A stretch of 64,000 nucleotides of DNA, from NCBI GenBank assembly GCA_022575985.1, contig JAKSXM010000147.1, positions 17,146,001-17,210,000 on the forward strand, given 5' to 3'. The stretch is from Anagrus nilaparvatae. Lineage: Eukaryota; Arthropoda; Insecta; Hymenoptera; Mymaridae. A program made the position numbers and the translations under genes. This document shows, in pieces, positions 12,705-22,960 of the stretch. Below the pieces are notes generated by a model, which had not been told where the DNA came from, searched no databases, and saw only the letters and a program-made list of their open reading frames with translations. How positions within the stretch are numbered: position 1 is the first letter of the stretch; each line of letters starts with the position of its first letter.

Positions 12705-14451
12705 ATGGTTGACATCGATAATGGAAATTATAGCATTGAAGTAAATAAAAAAAATATTGAACCGATATGTATAAATATTGCTGGTATTAATATATCATCT
12801 AAAGTATAATTTAAATGATCATAATATTCAAATTCTTTAAATAATTTTAACGCTAAAACTTATGATACGAATGGTATAACCATTAATCCAGCATTTATAA
12901 GTATGGATAACTTTAAAAATATGAAGTTTTAGTTTAAGAATTTTTAAAAAATTAATAAAATTAAATTAATTCTTACAACAGATAATGATAAATATTTGTT
13001 TGGTTTTTTATTAATATGATTAATTACTTGATTTATTGATTTATCAAAATTATAACCATAAATTATTGTTATTATAAGTGAACCAGATGGTAGCGCTATA
13101 CTGATTATTAATAAAAATAATTTTGTTGCCCATATTATTGTAGTATTTGTTCTATTTGATATAATATCACTTAAGCTTATTATTAATTTAACAACTGAAT
13201 TTAATCCTAGTAAAGATGATGCATAACATATTGAACCGAAATGATTTCTAAAAATTTAAAGAATAATTAATTGAAATTATACTTTTTAAAAAAATTACTT
13301 GGATCTAACTTACTTGATAACAGGTTTAGTATTATTTTGAACATCAAAAATTGTTAATAACCTTTTATCGTTATCATAATAATATGAAGACACAAAACCA
13401 GTACCTAATACAACCGTTGTCACGTTTAGTATAAAATTCGATAACCATAAAAATCAAATCAATGACATTGTGATAATAATTGCTAAATTAGTGTTATCAT
13501 TTGTTGACATTTCAACATTTAATGTGAAAATAAAAATTGTTACAGATGCCAATAATAATACTGTTGTAGTTAACACTGTTAATATCGATATAACTAAATA
13601 TTATCCAAAAATTACAAAGCCGCACTGAAAAAAAAAGTAGAAAATTTAGTAAAAAGTAAGACAATTGTTTTAAATTGAATTACTCACTACCTACAAGAAT
13701 CATAAAATAAATTACTAATTTTTCAAAACTTTTAATAGCTCTAATATGAAAAATTAAATTTAATTTTACCTAGTAATTCTATTCTCTTCTTGATTATTTT
13801 CTTCAGGCTCACTTTTACGAGACAAATCTCTAAGATTTTCTAATTGTAACAGGGTATTTTCGGTTAAATAAATAATTTGTAATAATACACATACATATAT
13901 ATCTATTAATATATTTATGCTTTGAGCGCCTTTCAATAAATATATATATGTATGTATAATTATTTGTTAATAATAATAATAATAAAATAGGGGGAAATTA
14001 CCTCTGTTATTCGGCTAGGTGCTGCATGAGGCTTACCTCCTTATTTAGTAGAGGGGGTTCACTAGGTCAAGAACTTGTGTGTTTAATGTATAGAAAAAAG
14101 CGGGGGCGGTGAACATGCACATAGATAAAAAGTAATAAAACTACACACTTAATTTTAGCTATTGATAATTAATTTACCTTTTATTTATTATTTTTATACA
14201 ACTTAATGTCTCTTGGGCTATTAATAGTTATTATGAATATAACTTTAATATATTTGACTTTGAAATTTTACTTCTTTTAATATCGTGCGCACACACACAT
14301 AAGCAAGAGAATTTTTGAAGCACGCTTTCATATATCTATGTATAATTTACCGGCGGTTGGATTTCCTCTTGGATGACTTGTAGGCGGTGAACTTGGAGTC
14401 AGCTTCTTGATGCTAGCTTCAATTCTTGGTTGTAAGTCTTTCCACACGAAC
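12705..14451 (-). pseudogene. Multi-exon membrane transporter, SLC44 (choline transporter-like) related, decayed
   Basis: Six minus-strand exons join in phase through GT..AG introns: about 14451-14351, 13839-13770, 13740-13695, 13624-13314, 13247-12977 and 12910 to about 12705. The lengths 70, 46, 311 and 271 keep the frame across all junctions, and the intron at 13248-13313 is only 66 bases. The first exons are hydrophilic (LTPSSPPTSHPRGNP; DLSRKSEPEENN). Later exons are membrane-rich: YLVISILTVLTTTVLLLAS, then FLWLSNFIL, GFVSSYYYDNDKRLL and NHFGSICYASSLLG. These last motifs match the pattern in SLC44 proteins of F-W--F, ATYY--DK and RYHLGS/SLL. In-frame stops occur in the 311-base exon (TAA near 13602, TGA near 13458) and the last exon (TAA near 12861), so it is probably a pseudogene. 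The family call is from memory of motif pattern; the exon structure is seen directly. Confidence 0.55.
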
Positions 14452-14900
14452 CTTTTCACTTTTTATCAAGTTTTTATTAACACGGTTATGCTCCGCGAAT
14501 GGCGGTTATATTATAACGTGTTCGCTCGACGTCAAGCTTTTATTACTTTTGCCCGTGGGCTCTCACTAATTTTATTTGTTATAATATTTCTATTTAATCA
14601 ACGAAATAATTACTGTGCACTGATAAGCTTTAAATTTATTGAACTGGAACGTTTTAATGTGGCTTTTGTTGCAGAAACCCGGAGCCACATGTGGTTTCTA
14701 TCTAAGTCAAAAATCACCTGTATTTCCTTTCTGCTAGCGGAAATCTTCTCCGCTCGTTTCTCTCTTTTCTCTCTTTTCTTATTCGCTGCCCGCGGCGCAC
14801 GTTGACTACGCGGTGCTGCTACTCATGCCTAGCGGCTGTATTATACTTTTCAAAAAACCATATACTGGCTGATACTGAAGCTATGTGTGTGTGTGCATGT
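14452..14900. other. GC-richer stretch upstream of the minus-strand transporter
   Basis: Base composition rises here relative to the flanks, with CCCGCGGCGCACGTTG and similar runs near 14785. It lies just upstream of the first recognised minus-strand exon, so it may contain that gene's 5' exon or promoter. A 132-codon plus-strand ORF (14407-14805) crosses the minus-strand exon and has no recognisable domain; I do not call it a gene. Confidence 0.3.
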
Positions 14901-15488
14901 AAAATAATAATACCATTTGTAACGCGAATTTGCCTCGTTACATAATCGTTCAAGATTTGGATTGATACCTTTCATTATGAATAAAATGATAATAATTAAT
15001 TAATCAATTAAAATTTAAAAGCTTAATAGATAAGCATTTATTTTCCAGTTTGATTGTTTAACTTTTGGCATTTAGCCAACAGTAAAGTAAAAAGAAATTT
15101 TATTATACAAGAGCACAAAAAAAGGAAAATCAAAATAAATAAAAAATTTTTTTTATAAAATACTTTAATTAGTTATAAAAACGTATTACCTTTTATTTAT
15201 ATGCTGGAAAATTTCTTAATTGTTTTTTAATTAAACTAATTAATTTATAATGCTTTTCTTGAGTTTATTATTATCCAATCAAATAAATAAAAAATATTAT
15301 TAAAAATATACGGCGTTCGTTTATTTTTACTCTTATATACTCCATAATAATAAATTATTAGTTATTTAATATATGTATAGTACACTCTCACTTTGACTTA
15401 TTCTTATTTTCGCGTATATTAGTGTGTTTCTAACTTAACTTAGAAACGGCGCCATAAATGGCGCGGTAATATTAATTTTTTCTTTTAA
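14901..15488. other. AT-rich spacer
   Basis: Nothing is recognised except simple A/T tracts and the palindromic GCGCCATAAATGGCGC at about 15449-15464. Confidence 0.5.
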
Positions 15489-15846
15489 CATGGAACATGT
15501 TTATAGGGAGGAGGTACTTCAGAACTTGAAAATTAAGGATGGGGGTTAAATTTGTCCTATTTAAGGGGGGGGGGTCAAATGAGACTTAGAATAATTATGA
15601 GACTTTAAAAAATCTGGGCTTAAGGACTTTTTAGGTTTATGAACTTAGAATAATATCGATTTAGGGGCTTGGAATAATTAAGGTTTAGGGAATCAAAATA
15701 GATTGGAATTAGAATCTTAACAGCTAGTAAGGTGATAATTATAAATTATAAAATTAGAAAATTGAATTGTAATGTTGAGTAACATTTGTATTATACCTAG
15801 TCCTCAGCTGGAAGTAAACATGTTCCATGCATTTAGGTTGTGTTTA
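15489..15846 (+). repeat. Dispersed repeat family, copy 1
   Basis: It starts CATGGAACATGTTTATAGGG, has a G-run plus TCAAATGAGACTTAGAATAA in the body, and ends with TAAACATGTTCCATG followed by CATTTAGGTTGTGTTTA. The first and last motifs are inverted copies of each other. Related copies are at about 41187-41480 and 43873-44082. It is non-coding and possibly a MITE derivative. Confidence 0.6.
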
Positions 15847-16438
15847 ATAAAAAAAAAGTAAGCAGTAAGAGTGAATTATTATTTGTTTCGGAAATAGATT
15901 TGATGAAAAATAGAATTTTAATTTGTGCCAAACGGGTCTCGAATATGTCAATCGGAAAAGCATGAATTTAAGGTTAAGTATCCATGAGCATTTTTTTTTT
16001 GTATTCTGATAAGGTAAATGTTTTTGGGCACGTCCGGGCTTTGATGGGTGTTGGGTGATGCAGAGAGGGAGAAATATTATCTAAATGCAAAAAAAATATA
16101 TAGTGAAGCAAAAATATATAGTGAAGCATACTCAAAGGATACTGTAAAAAAATTAATAATAAAAAAAAAAAATTTATGAATAAATAAAAAGCGAGTTGTT
16201 GAAAAAAATTTAATATTTCGAATACTTTCTGACCTCTGGGGATTAGATAAAAAAAATTACAATAATAAAATATAATAGTAAATGTAGGTTATAAAAAAAA
16301 AAATGATAATAGTAAAAGAAACATAATTGAGTAGTCAAAATGAGCAATATATTGTTAGGATTTCTTAGTGCCGTGCAATGATTTAGGTATAAATATCTAA
16401 AATTATGTACATAATCCAAAAGCGAGTAGTGTGATTCC
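15847..16438. other. AT-rich spacer
   Basis: No gene is recognised. There is a short tandem duplication (AAAATATATAGTGAAGCA twice at about 16094-16128), and a minus ORF at 16243-16449 is low-complexity. Confidence 0.45.
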
Positions 16439-16537
16439 CAGGCAACCAACGACTTTTCGGAAACGTCTCCAACCCGTTTCTGAAGAAACGAATTAAACCA
16501 ATTTGCACCGTTTAAGAAACGTTTTTGGAACCGTTTC
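16439..16537 (+). repeat. Left 99-bp inverted repeat
   Basis: It reads CAGGCAACCAACGACTTTTC inward to GGAACCGTTTC and pairs with 26971-27069. Confidence 0.8.
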
Positions 16538-16558
16538 AGAAACTTAAAAAAGCGCCTT

Positions 16559-17202
16559 AGAATTTTAAAATCCTAATTTGGGAATTAATTCCATAGCGAA
16601 TATTCTTATATTAATTTTCATACTAGAAGTTATTTGCTAATGATTTTAATTTTACATATAAATTTTTTAGTTTACTTACACTTACAAGTATAATTTAATT
16701 AAAAATTTATCAATAATTTTTAATTATTTTGATTTTCAATGAAAATCATAGCAAAAATACAAAACCGAACAAGTCGATTTTGTAACATAATAAATATTTA
16801 ACTAGGTCTTATATGCAGTTAAAAAGTCATTTTATTTATGACACTCAAAAAAGCCATCTATTTTAGAAGAAATGAACTAATGAAGATGATTAATAGGTGG
16901 CGATTACTGTTTTTCTGAAGTTGTAAATAAAATGATCTTCCAACTGCATATATGACCTACTGAAATATTTATTATGTTACAAAATAGACTTGTTCGGTTT
17001 TGTATTTTTGCTATGATTTTTATTGAAAATCAAAATAATTAAAAATTATTGATAAATTTTGAATTGAATTATACTTATAAGTGTAAGTAAACTAAAAAAC
17101 TTATATGTAAAATTAGAAACATTAGCAAATAACTTCTAGTATGAAAATTAATATAAGAATATTCGCTATGGAATTAATTCCCAAATTAGGATTTTAAATT
17201 CT
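16559..17202. repeat. 644-bp hairpin (~285-bp arms)
   Basis: AGAATTTTAAAATCCTAATT at 16559 is mirrored by AATTAGGATTTTAAATTCT ending at 17202. The arms pair continuously to about 16845 and 16918, leaving a loop of about 70 bases. Recognisable mirrored words include CAAAACCGAACAAGTC and TATATGCAGTT. It has no coding content. It is probably a foldback/MITE copy or part of a Penelope-like terminal structure. Confidence 0.8.
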
Positions 17203-17271
17203 AAATAATTATGTTGAAAACGATCTTAACAGACAAGGTGTAAATAAATTTAATCAATTATTTTGATTTTT

Positions 17272-17313
17272 GCTCGACGTTTCGGTTGAAACCTTCAACC
17301 CTCATTCAGGAGC
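17272..17313 (-). ncRNA. Hammerhead-ribozyme-like motif of the Penelope-like element
   Basis: On the minus strand the stretch reads CTGAATGAG, then a stem-loop (GGTTGAAGGTTTCAACC, perfectly self-pairing), then GAAACGTC. That is the hammerhead order of CUGAUGA core, stem II, GAAA core and cleavage triplet GUC. One extra A interrupts the first core (CTGAATGA for CTGATGA), so self-cleavage may be lost. Penelope-like elements are known to carry hammerheads in their terminal repeats. The orientation agrees with the minus-strand copy at 22441-24823, from which it was separated by the R1-type insertion at 17366-21906. Confidence 0.6.
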
Positions 17314-17382
17314 TATAATTTATTATAATAATTAAAAATTTACAATGTTTATGTATAAATTTATTTTTATTAATCTATCCTA

Positions 17383-18225
17383 GGGAAAGCAATTAGACCA
17401 GGAAATACTGACGATGCAGAGGATATAGTTAAGGGAATCATGACGCTGCTGGAAAAAGCATGTAACAAAGCCATGCCAAAAAAACGGACCCGTGATGGAA
17501 GACCACCAGCCTACTGGTGGAATGCTGAAATAGATCGTCTAAGGAGTGAAAGCTTAACTACAAGAAGAAGAGCAACACGTGCAAGGAACAGAACAGACGC
17601 TGCTGAGCTGATGGCAGAGCATAAGCAGGTCAAGAAAAAGCTGAGAATTGCTGTTAGGAGAAGCAAAAGAGCATGCGAGATAGCTTTGTGTAACGAGGTT
17701 GATAATGACCCATGGGGTCTTGGGTACAAGATAGTCACCAAGAGAATCGGTGATCTTTCCGCAAGTGGTGTTATGAACGAAGACGATGTTAGGCTTATAG
17801 TTGACGGACTTTTCCCTACCCACCCGGAGAGGGAGGAGGAAAATGACTTGGGTGAAAATGATGAGGCTTTCCCCGAATTTACGGAGGAGGAACTCTTCAC
17901 AGCGGTGGACTCTCTCAAGAACGGTAAGGCACCAGGTCCTGATGGGATACCTACGGAGATACTGAAGATAGCTGCGCACGAATGCCCAAAACTCATCTTA
18001 TGTATGTACAATACTTGTGCACGTGCGGGCATCTTCAGTAAGCTCTGGAAAAGAGCAAGACTGGTCCTTATCAGTAAGGGCAAAGGGGACCCTAGACTGC
18101 CAAACTCTTGGCGCCCTCTAGGATTAATCGATACAGCCGGCAAAAATTACGAGAAGATGCTACAGCCAAGGATACTGAGGGCCGTAGAAACTGCGGGAGA
18201 TCTCTCTCCTAGACAATACGGATTT
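17383..18225 (+). pseudogene. R1-type LINE ORF2, linker and reverse transcriptase N-terminal part
   Basis: The frame runs from the 5' truncation (GNTDDAEDIVKGI) through the basic linker (MPKKRTRDGRPPAYWWN) into the start of the reverse transcriptase. LKNGKAPGPDGIPTEILK is the conserved LINE RT motif 1 and WRPLGLIDTAGKNYEKML is motif 2; SPRQYGF begins motif 2a, where the SINE interrupts it. The product would be the endonuclease/reverse transcriptase that inserts the element at nicked chromosomal DNA. Base composition is clearly richer in G and C than the surroundings, as expected for a recently active element. The endonuclease domain is missing. Two long minus-strand ORFs over this stretch are shadows. 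Confidence 0.85.
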
Positions 18226-18727
18226 TTATAGTGAGCACAGTAGCTCAGAGCTAGCACTCGTGCCTGTCGTCCGGGCAAGTCGAGTTCGAGACTCATAGCA
18301 CCCATTCTGTTTTTATTTTTCTTAAAAATAAATATTTAATTTATTAAATATTTATTTTCAATAAAAGTTAAAGTAGAATTTGAATACTGCGTAATCGACT
18401 GTGCTCTCGGAAGTTTTGGTAGTTTCCTTCAGTACCGGCGAATGCCAGCACAGTTCCCAATATCAAAGACGTTCTACTAACGCAATTACCTTCCCAATTC
18501 CTAATCATCCTCCTTCAACATTTGCATGTGAATCCCCTACTTTATACTATTTCTTTCTACTAACACTTGCCCCTTCAATTTTCTTTAAGTGCATCAATGT
18601 ATGCATAAATGTGTACATTGACCCTTATAAGAAATAAATCAACATATGTAATTGTTGAAGGCCTCTGCCAATCTTGGTGTGCCTACGTGCAAAAGAGGTA
18701 AACAATAAATACAAAATACAAAAATTT
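18226..18727 (+). mobile_element. tRNA-like-headed SINE inserted in the R1-type ORF2
   Basis: About 500 bp interrupt the RT frame precisely between QYGF and RRGKST. Removing 18226-18727 restores TACGGATTTCGCCGAGG. Near its 5' end lie an A-box-like TAGCTCAGAGCTAGCAC (about 18241) and a B-box-like GAGTTCGAGACTC (about 18281) at tRNA spacing, as in tRNA-derived SINEs. The 3' end is A-rich (ATACAAAATACAAAA). Only ATTT is duplicated at the ends, a short target duplication. The 78-codon ORF inside is not considered coding. Related SINE copies elsewhere would be the decisive check. Confidence 0.6.
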
Positions 18728-19207
18728 CGCCGAGGGAAGTCAACAATCGATGCAATAAGCAGTATTGTTCGGGCCATCGACAACGCACAGACTGGTAATC
18801 ACTATTCGAGAAAGATCACGCTATTAGTGACCCTCGATGTAAAAAATGCCTTTAACTCAGCAAGGTGGAGCGACTTCATGGAGGGACTCAGGAACTTCCA
18901 GGTGCCAAAATACCTGCGAAGAATAATCAGCAGCTACCTGAGTGATCGGGAAATAATCTTTGAAACTGCACAAGGAACAAGAGTGAGGAAAGTAACTGCA
19001 GGTGCAGTTCAAGGATCAGTCCTTGGACCGGATCTATGGAACATCATGTACGATCAGGTACTAAGGCTACCGATGCCGGCTGACACTTTTACTGTAGGCT
19101 ACGCGGACGACCTGGTCCTAGTAATTAAGGCAAAAAATGAAAAAATCGCCGAGGAGAAACTGAATCAGGCAATGCATGGGGTAAATTACTGGATGGAAGA
19201 CCACGGC
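18728..19207 (+). pseudogene. R1-type LINE ORF2, reverse transcriptase catalytic part
   Basis: Continuing in frame after the SINE, this segment encodes FRRGKSTIDAISSIVRAID, the LDVKNAFNSARW block (first catalytic Asp), GAVQGSVLGPDLWN and GYADDLVLVI, which contains the intact YADD catalytic box. It stops at VNYWMEDHG, where the related copy at 23382-24257 continues with LQLAIPKTE. The catalytic residues are therefore preserved although the ORF is destroyed by insertions on both sides. Confidence 0.85.
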
Positions 19208-19249
19208 ACAGTGGGACAAGCATACGTTAAATTGGGACATAGAAAAAAA

Positions 19250-20107
19250 TTTTCAATAAATTTAAATTTAACATTTTCCTTTTATGTTTTTTGGGTCGCT
19301 GATTACGAATCTGAAGTCTGATTTAGCGATTTTTTTCAGGAATTGCAAAATTTTTGCAAATTAAATTTTTAAATCGTGATTTAGAAAAAAAATTTTTAAT
19401 AATTTTAAATTTAACATTTTACTTTTATATTTTTTGGGTCGCTGATTACGAATCTGAAATCTGATTTAGCGATTTTTTTCAGGAATTGCAAAATTTTCGC
19501 AAATTAAGTTTTTAAATCGTGATTTAGAAAAAAAATTTTTAATAATTTTAAATTTAACATTTTACTTTTATATTTTTTGGGTCGCTGATTACGAATCTGA
19601 AGTCTGATTTAGCGATTTTTTTCAGGAATTGCAAAATTTTTGCAAATTAAGTTTTTAAATCGTGACTTAGAAAAAAAATTGTTAATAAGTTTAAATTTAA
19701 CATTGTACTTTTATGTTTTTCGGGTCGGTAATTAAAAATCTTAAGTCTGATTTAGCGATTTTTTTCAGGGATTGCGAAATTTTTGCAAATCAAGTTTTTA
19801 AATCGTGTCAAAGAAAAAAAAATTTCAACAAATATAAATTTAACATTACACTTTTATGTTTTCTGGGTCGCTGATTGCGAATCTGAAGTCTGATTTAGCG
19901 ATTTTTTTCAGGAATCGCGAAATTTTTGCAAATCAAGTTTTTAAATCGTGTCATAGAAAAATAAATTTCAATAAATGTAAATTTAGCATTAGACTTTTAT
20001 ATTTTCTGGGTCGCTTATTACGAATATTAATTCAAATTTAGGAATTTTTATCAGGGATTGCGAAATTTTTCAATTTAAGTTTTTTAAATGATAAATTCAA
20101 AATTTTA
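19250..20107. repeat. 143-bp satellite, six tandem units
   Basis: The landmark GGGTCGCTGATTACGAATCT recurs at 19293, 19436, 19579, 19722, 19865 and 20008, a constant 143-base step. Each unit continues CTGATTTAGCGATTTTTTTCAGG and then GCAAATTAAGTTTTTAAATCG. Units differ by substitutions but not length, apart from the last, which decays. The array lies between the broken LINE frame and a minus-strand transposase-like ORF, so it probably belongs to that inserted element's sub-terminal region. Confidence 0.85.
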
Positions 20108-20163
20108 TATTTTTGGCACTTTATATACAAGTTGATACATACATTATAACATTTTTAAATAAT

Positions 20164-20889
20164 TTATTCTTCTATATCAAAACACAGATCACACTCTCTT
20201 TCCACTTGTTCGATTTCAAATGTTTCTGATTCATTTAATTCATTTTCTTTTTCATGAATTTCTGGAGGTTTCAGCATTTGTCTTGCTTCAGGATTCAAAG
20301 ACCTTAATGGTTTTTTGTACGAATGTCTTAAGTTTGCGATAAATGGATCTGAATTAGCTAGAAGACGACAAAGTAGATCATTCATCGATTTTTCACGATC
20401 ACATTTACGAGTAAAAGAAAGCCGAAACTGTCTTACGTATTTATTAGTCGCTTCTGCTGCCTCTTCAGATAATAGACCAATAGGAGCTGCCGCATCTTCA
20501 ATTATTTCGGCACCATGCAGTAGCACTTTGTGAACTGTGGGAGATATTTGAAACCAAGAGTATTTTTGTTTAAGTAATCGAGCCGTTTCCACAGCATATT
20601 CTTTATATTTTGTATGATCAATAATGTGTCCACTTGACAAAGTTTGTAATATAATATGAAATCTTCTAATTATATCAATATCAATTCCTGTAACTCGTGC
20701 TGCCTTTTCTTCATTATTAAAAAATATACGCGCTGTGTTACCATCATTTGAATTTCCTGACACTTGCTTGGGTTGATCAACTATCAAATTCATTTCAGTT
20801 TTAAATTGTTCTTGTATGTATCTTTTATGTTCGGCAACAATATCTTTTGTACCATCACTTTCGCGTGCTTCGTGCTGGCATATAGACAT
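20164..20889 (-). CDS. Transposon-associated protein of unknown superfamily, C-terminal part (241 aa)
   Basis: This is an uninterrupted 241-codon minus ORF, unusual in so AT-rich a region. It contains RRFHIILQTLSSGHIIDHTK, then SPTVHKVLLHGAEIIEDA, then PIGLLSEEAAEATNKYVRQF and MNDLLCRLLANSDPF, followed by an acidic tail ending CDLCFDIEE. The HK-LLHGA and PIG-LSEEA-EA-NK words are a pattern I associate with uncharacterised repetitive proteins in insect genomes, probably the C-terminal end of a DNA-transposon protein. The N-terminal catalytic part is absent, since the block ends at about 21044. It was delivered into the R1-type LINE together with the 143-bp satellite. The family identification is weak; the intact frame is seen directly. 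Confidence 0.5.
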   Translation of the reverse strand: MSICQHEARESDGTKDIVAEHKRYIQEQFKTEMNLIVDQPKQVSGNSNDGNTARIFFNNEEKAARVTGIDIDIIRRFHIILQTLSSGHIIDHTKYKEYAVETARLLKQKYSWFQISPTVHKVLLHGAEIIEDAAAPIGLLSEEAAEATNKYVRQFRLSFTRKCDREKSMNDLLCRLLANSDPFIANLRHSYKKPLRSLNPEARQMLKPPEIHEKENELNESETFEIEQVERECDLCFDIEE

Positions 20890-21044
20890 CTTATACGATA
20901 AGTTAACTAAACACTCAAAACAGCGTATCCATGCATGGAGTGAGGAGATACCATATTTAAGATTGTTTTTTTTATTGGTGTATTTAAAGTTTTGTCAATA
21001 TCTCCTAAATCTTTATTCTTCAAACCACAAATATAACATTATCA

Positions 21045-21380
21045 CCTTGGATAAATAGAGGGCATGGGGACATTAATTATTTTTTGACCCAATTCCTAAG
21101 CGGACATGGACTTTTTTTCTCCTACCTCTTTCGGATCCAGAAGATGAATAGTGCGGAATGTATATACTGTCCTGGCAAAGACGACACGCCGGAACACACA
21201 TTCTTCAAATGCGATAGGTGGGCTGCTAAAAAGTTTCAATTAGAAGCTAACATCGGTCAAATCACAGCTGAAAATGTGGTTGGCCTGATGCTTCAAAATG
21301 AAGAAGTATGGTCCGAAATTGGCCAGTACGTGGAGTACATACTCCGAACCAAAAAACCTGAAGTCCAAGGTATAGGCTAA
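21045..21380 (+). pseudogene. R1-type LINE ORF2, C-terminal zinc-knuckle part
   Basis: LINE homology resumes at W-I-N-R-G-H-G, matching WMGRQHGE in the related copy. It continues YFLTQFLSGHGLF and the CCHC-like zinc knuckle CIYCPGKDDTPEHTFFKC, then ENVVGLMLQNEEVW and a stop at 21380. Compared with the copy at 23382-24257, about 160 residues between the RT and this segment are missing and replaced by the satellite/ORF block. This C-terminal knuckle is typical of R1-clade ORF2 proteins. Confidence 0.8.
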
Positions 21381-21875
21381 TATTAAAACGTATTGCGGTT
21401 ATCCTGATGACTGCAGCTGTTGTACTAACATACTATCATCCCTGCAGTTACTCTTGATACCGCAAGCAATAGTAGATGGTAGGATAATTTTTATTTATTT
21501 ATTTATATATATTTATTTATTTATTTATTTATTAACCTTCTTTTTGATGATAATGAGAATTAACGTATATTTTTAGCTAACATATATTTTATTAAAGATG
21601 ACAGTACATAAAGACGAAATTTCAACCAGATGGAATGACGGAGTCCTTAACCAGACTGGCGAGACAGTGGATGCAAGTCAAAAGATGGAGTTCATGAATA
21701 GAACTAAATGGCCTTGAACCTGTACTGAAGTAATGTGAAAACGGTCCCGATATAGGCTCGCATAAGGTAGGAAGGGAGTGGAGTTTTAGTGGGTATAGGC
21801 AAAGTAGGTCGATTCCCACATAACTGTCAGTTCGGATGCTGAACAGTATGCGTAATGCATTTCTCCACTTCCTAC

Positions 21876-21906
<31 letters not shown>
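21381..21906 (+). repeat. 3' UTR and poly(A) of R1-type LINE copy 1
   Basis: It includes GCAAGCAATAGTAGATGGTAGG, a (TTTA)n tract (21491-21534), a conserved block AGCTAACATATATTTTATTA and CTCGCATAAGGTAGGAAGGG, and TCCACTTCCTACGC before the A tail. The same block occurs inverted at 36840-37115 and its end at 40191-40309. Confidence 0.75.
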
Positions 21907-21909
<3 letters not shown>

Positions 21910-21921
21910 TATAAATTTATT

Positions 21922-22440
21922 AATTTTTCACATACCTTAATTTTAATATAAAAATTTATTTACAATGATGATAACAGTAATAGATTGTAATTGCACAAAT
22001 TTTTTAATTTTGTAACAACATATAGTAAAATTATTTTTAATATTTTTAATTATATACATTTTTTAGTTGATTATACATCAACAGTCTTCAAATACAAATT
22101 TTTTTACAATATTTTAATAATTAAAACTAGTCAACAAAAATATATTATCTTAGAATGAGTATTAGTATTACACAGTGACTAGCAGAAAAATTATGAACTG
22201 TTTGTTTATATAAAATATATAGTATAAAGGAAATTTTACAATGCTTTATAGTATAAAGGCTGGTATACAAGTATGTAAGGTATATCTGTAACTTTGACGA
22301 TAAAGTAGTTTTCACATTAGTTAATGATATTTATTAATTTTATTGAAAAGATTTATCCAAATTAGATAATATTTGAAACAAAATTTTGAAATATGGAAAA
22401 TTTTTTAATTTAAAAACTATTTTTTTGAAATATTTTAATG
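21922..22440 (-). other. Probable 3' non-coding part of the minus Penelope-like copy
   Basis: This AT-rich non-coding stretch lies downstream of the GIY-YIG frame on the minus strand. Across the R1-type insertion it continues at 17350 toward the hammerhead-like motif. No other feature was seen. Confidence 0.4.
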
Positions 22441-22960
22441 TGAGAAATTAATTAATCAACAAGTGTATACTATTGGTTCATAAGACTTAGGAAAGTTGTT
22501 TAAATCTGTCATTGTGTTTAGGGCTAGTTTTTTGAGTTTTTTAATATAAAACATTTCTGCTATGTTTCTTTTATTTAAATTTTTTTCATTATGTAGTATT
22601 TGCACATTTTCCCAATCGAATTCATGATTTTTTTGTAACTGATGTTTAGTTATAACATTGTGTGAATCAGGTTTAAGATTTTTGTTGTTTTTATGTTCAG
22701 AACATCTGGTTTTCAAAAGTCTCATAGTTTGGCCAACATAAGATTCATTACAAATTTTGCAATTAATTTTGTAGACTACATTTTTGTTATTGAATTTATC
22801 TAGCTTATCTTTTTGTAATTTTATAATAGAATTCATTTTAAAAGGGGTTCTGTAAACAGTGTCAATATTATAGTTTTTCTTTAATATTATTTGAAATTTT
22901 TTTGTAAACTTTCCTAAATGTGGTAATATGAAAGTATTTTTAAAATCAAATTAGAATCAT

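Larger units (their letters stand above)
17366..21906 (+). mobile_element. R1-type LINE, 5'-truncated, with poly(A) and 15-bp target duplication (copy 1)
   Basis: The insertion is flanked by a perfect 15-bp duplication ATGTATAAATTTATT (17351-17365 and 21907-21921) and ends in a poly(A) tract (21880-21906), the signature of target-primed reverse transcription. It starts inside ORF2 upstream of the reverse transcriptase. It was later broken twice: a SINE at 18226-18727, and replacement of about 160 codons by the block at about 19208-21044. The 3' region (21381-21879) has a (TTTA)n tract and a tail shared with fragments at 36740-37190 and 40191-40309. It sits in the decayed minus-strand Penelope-like element. 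Confidence 0.82.

Noticed and set aside
12705..13640. Nuclear copy of mitochondrial DNA
   Set aside because: The hydrophobic, AT-rich frames looked mitochondrial at first, but GT..AG introns with matching phases and SLC44-like motifs point to a nuclear transporter gene.
14407..14805. 132-codon plus-strand ORF
   Set aside because: It overlaps a minus-strand exon with matching splice phase, has no recognisable domain, and lies in a GC-richer patch where long chance ORFs are expected.
17511..18143. Two long minus-strand ORFs (17511-18143, 17554-17979)
   Set aside because: They are shadows of the R1-type reverse transcriptase on the plus strand.
18232..18310. Functional tRNA gene
   Set aside because: A and B boxes are present but the cloverleaf cannot be closed convincingly and it is the head of a SINE with an A-rich tail.
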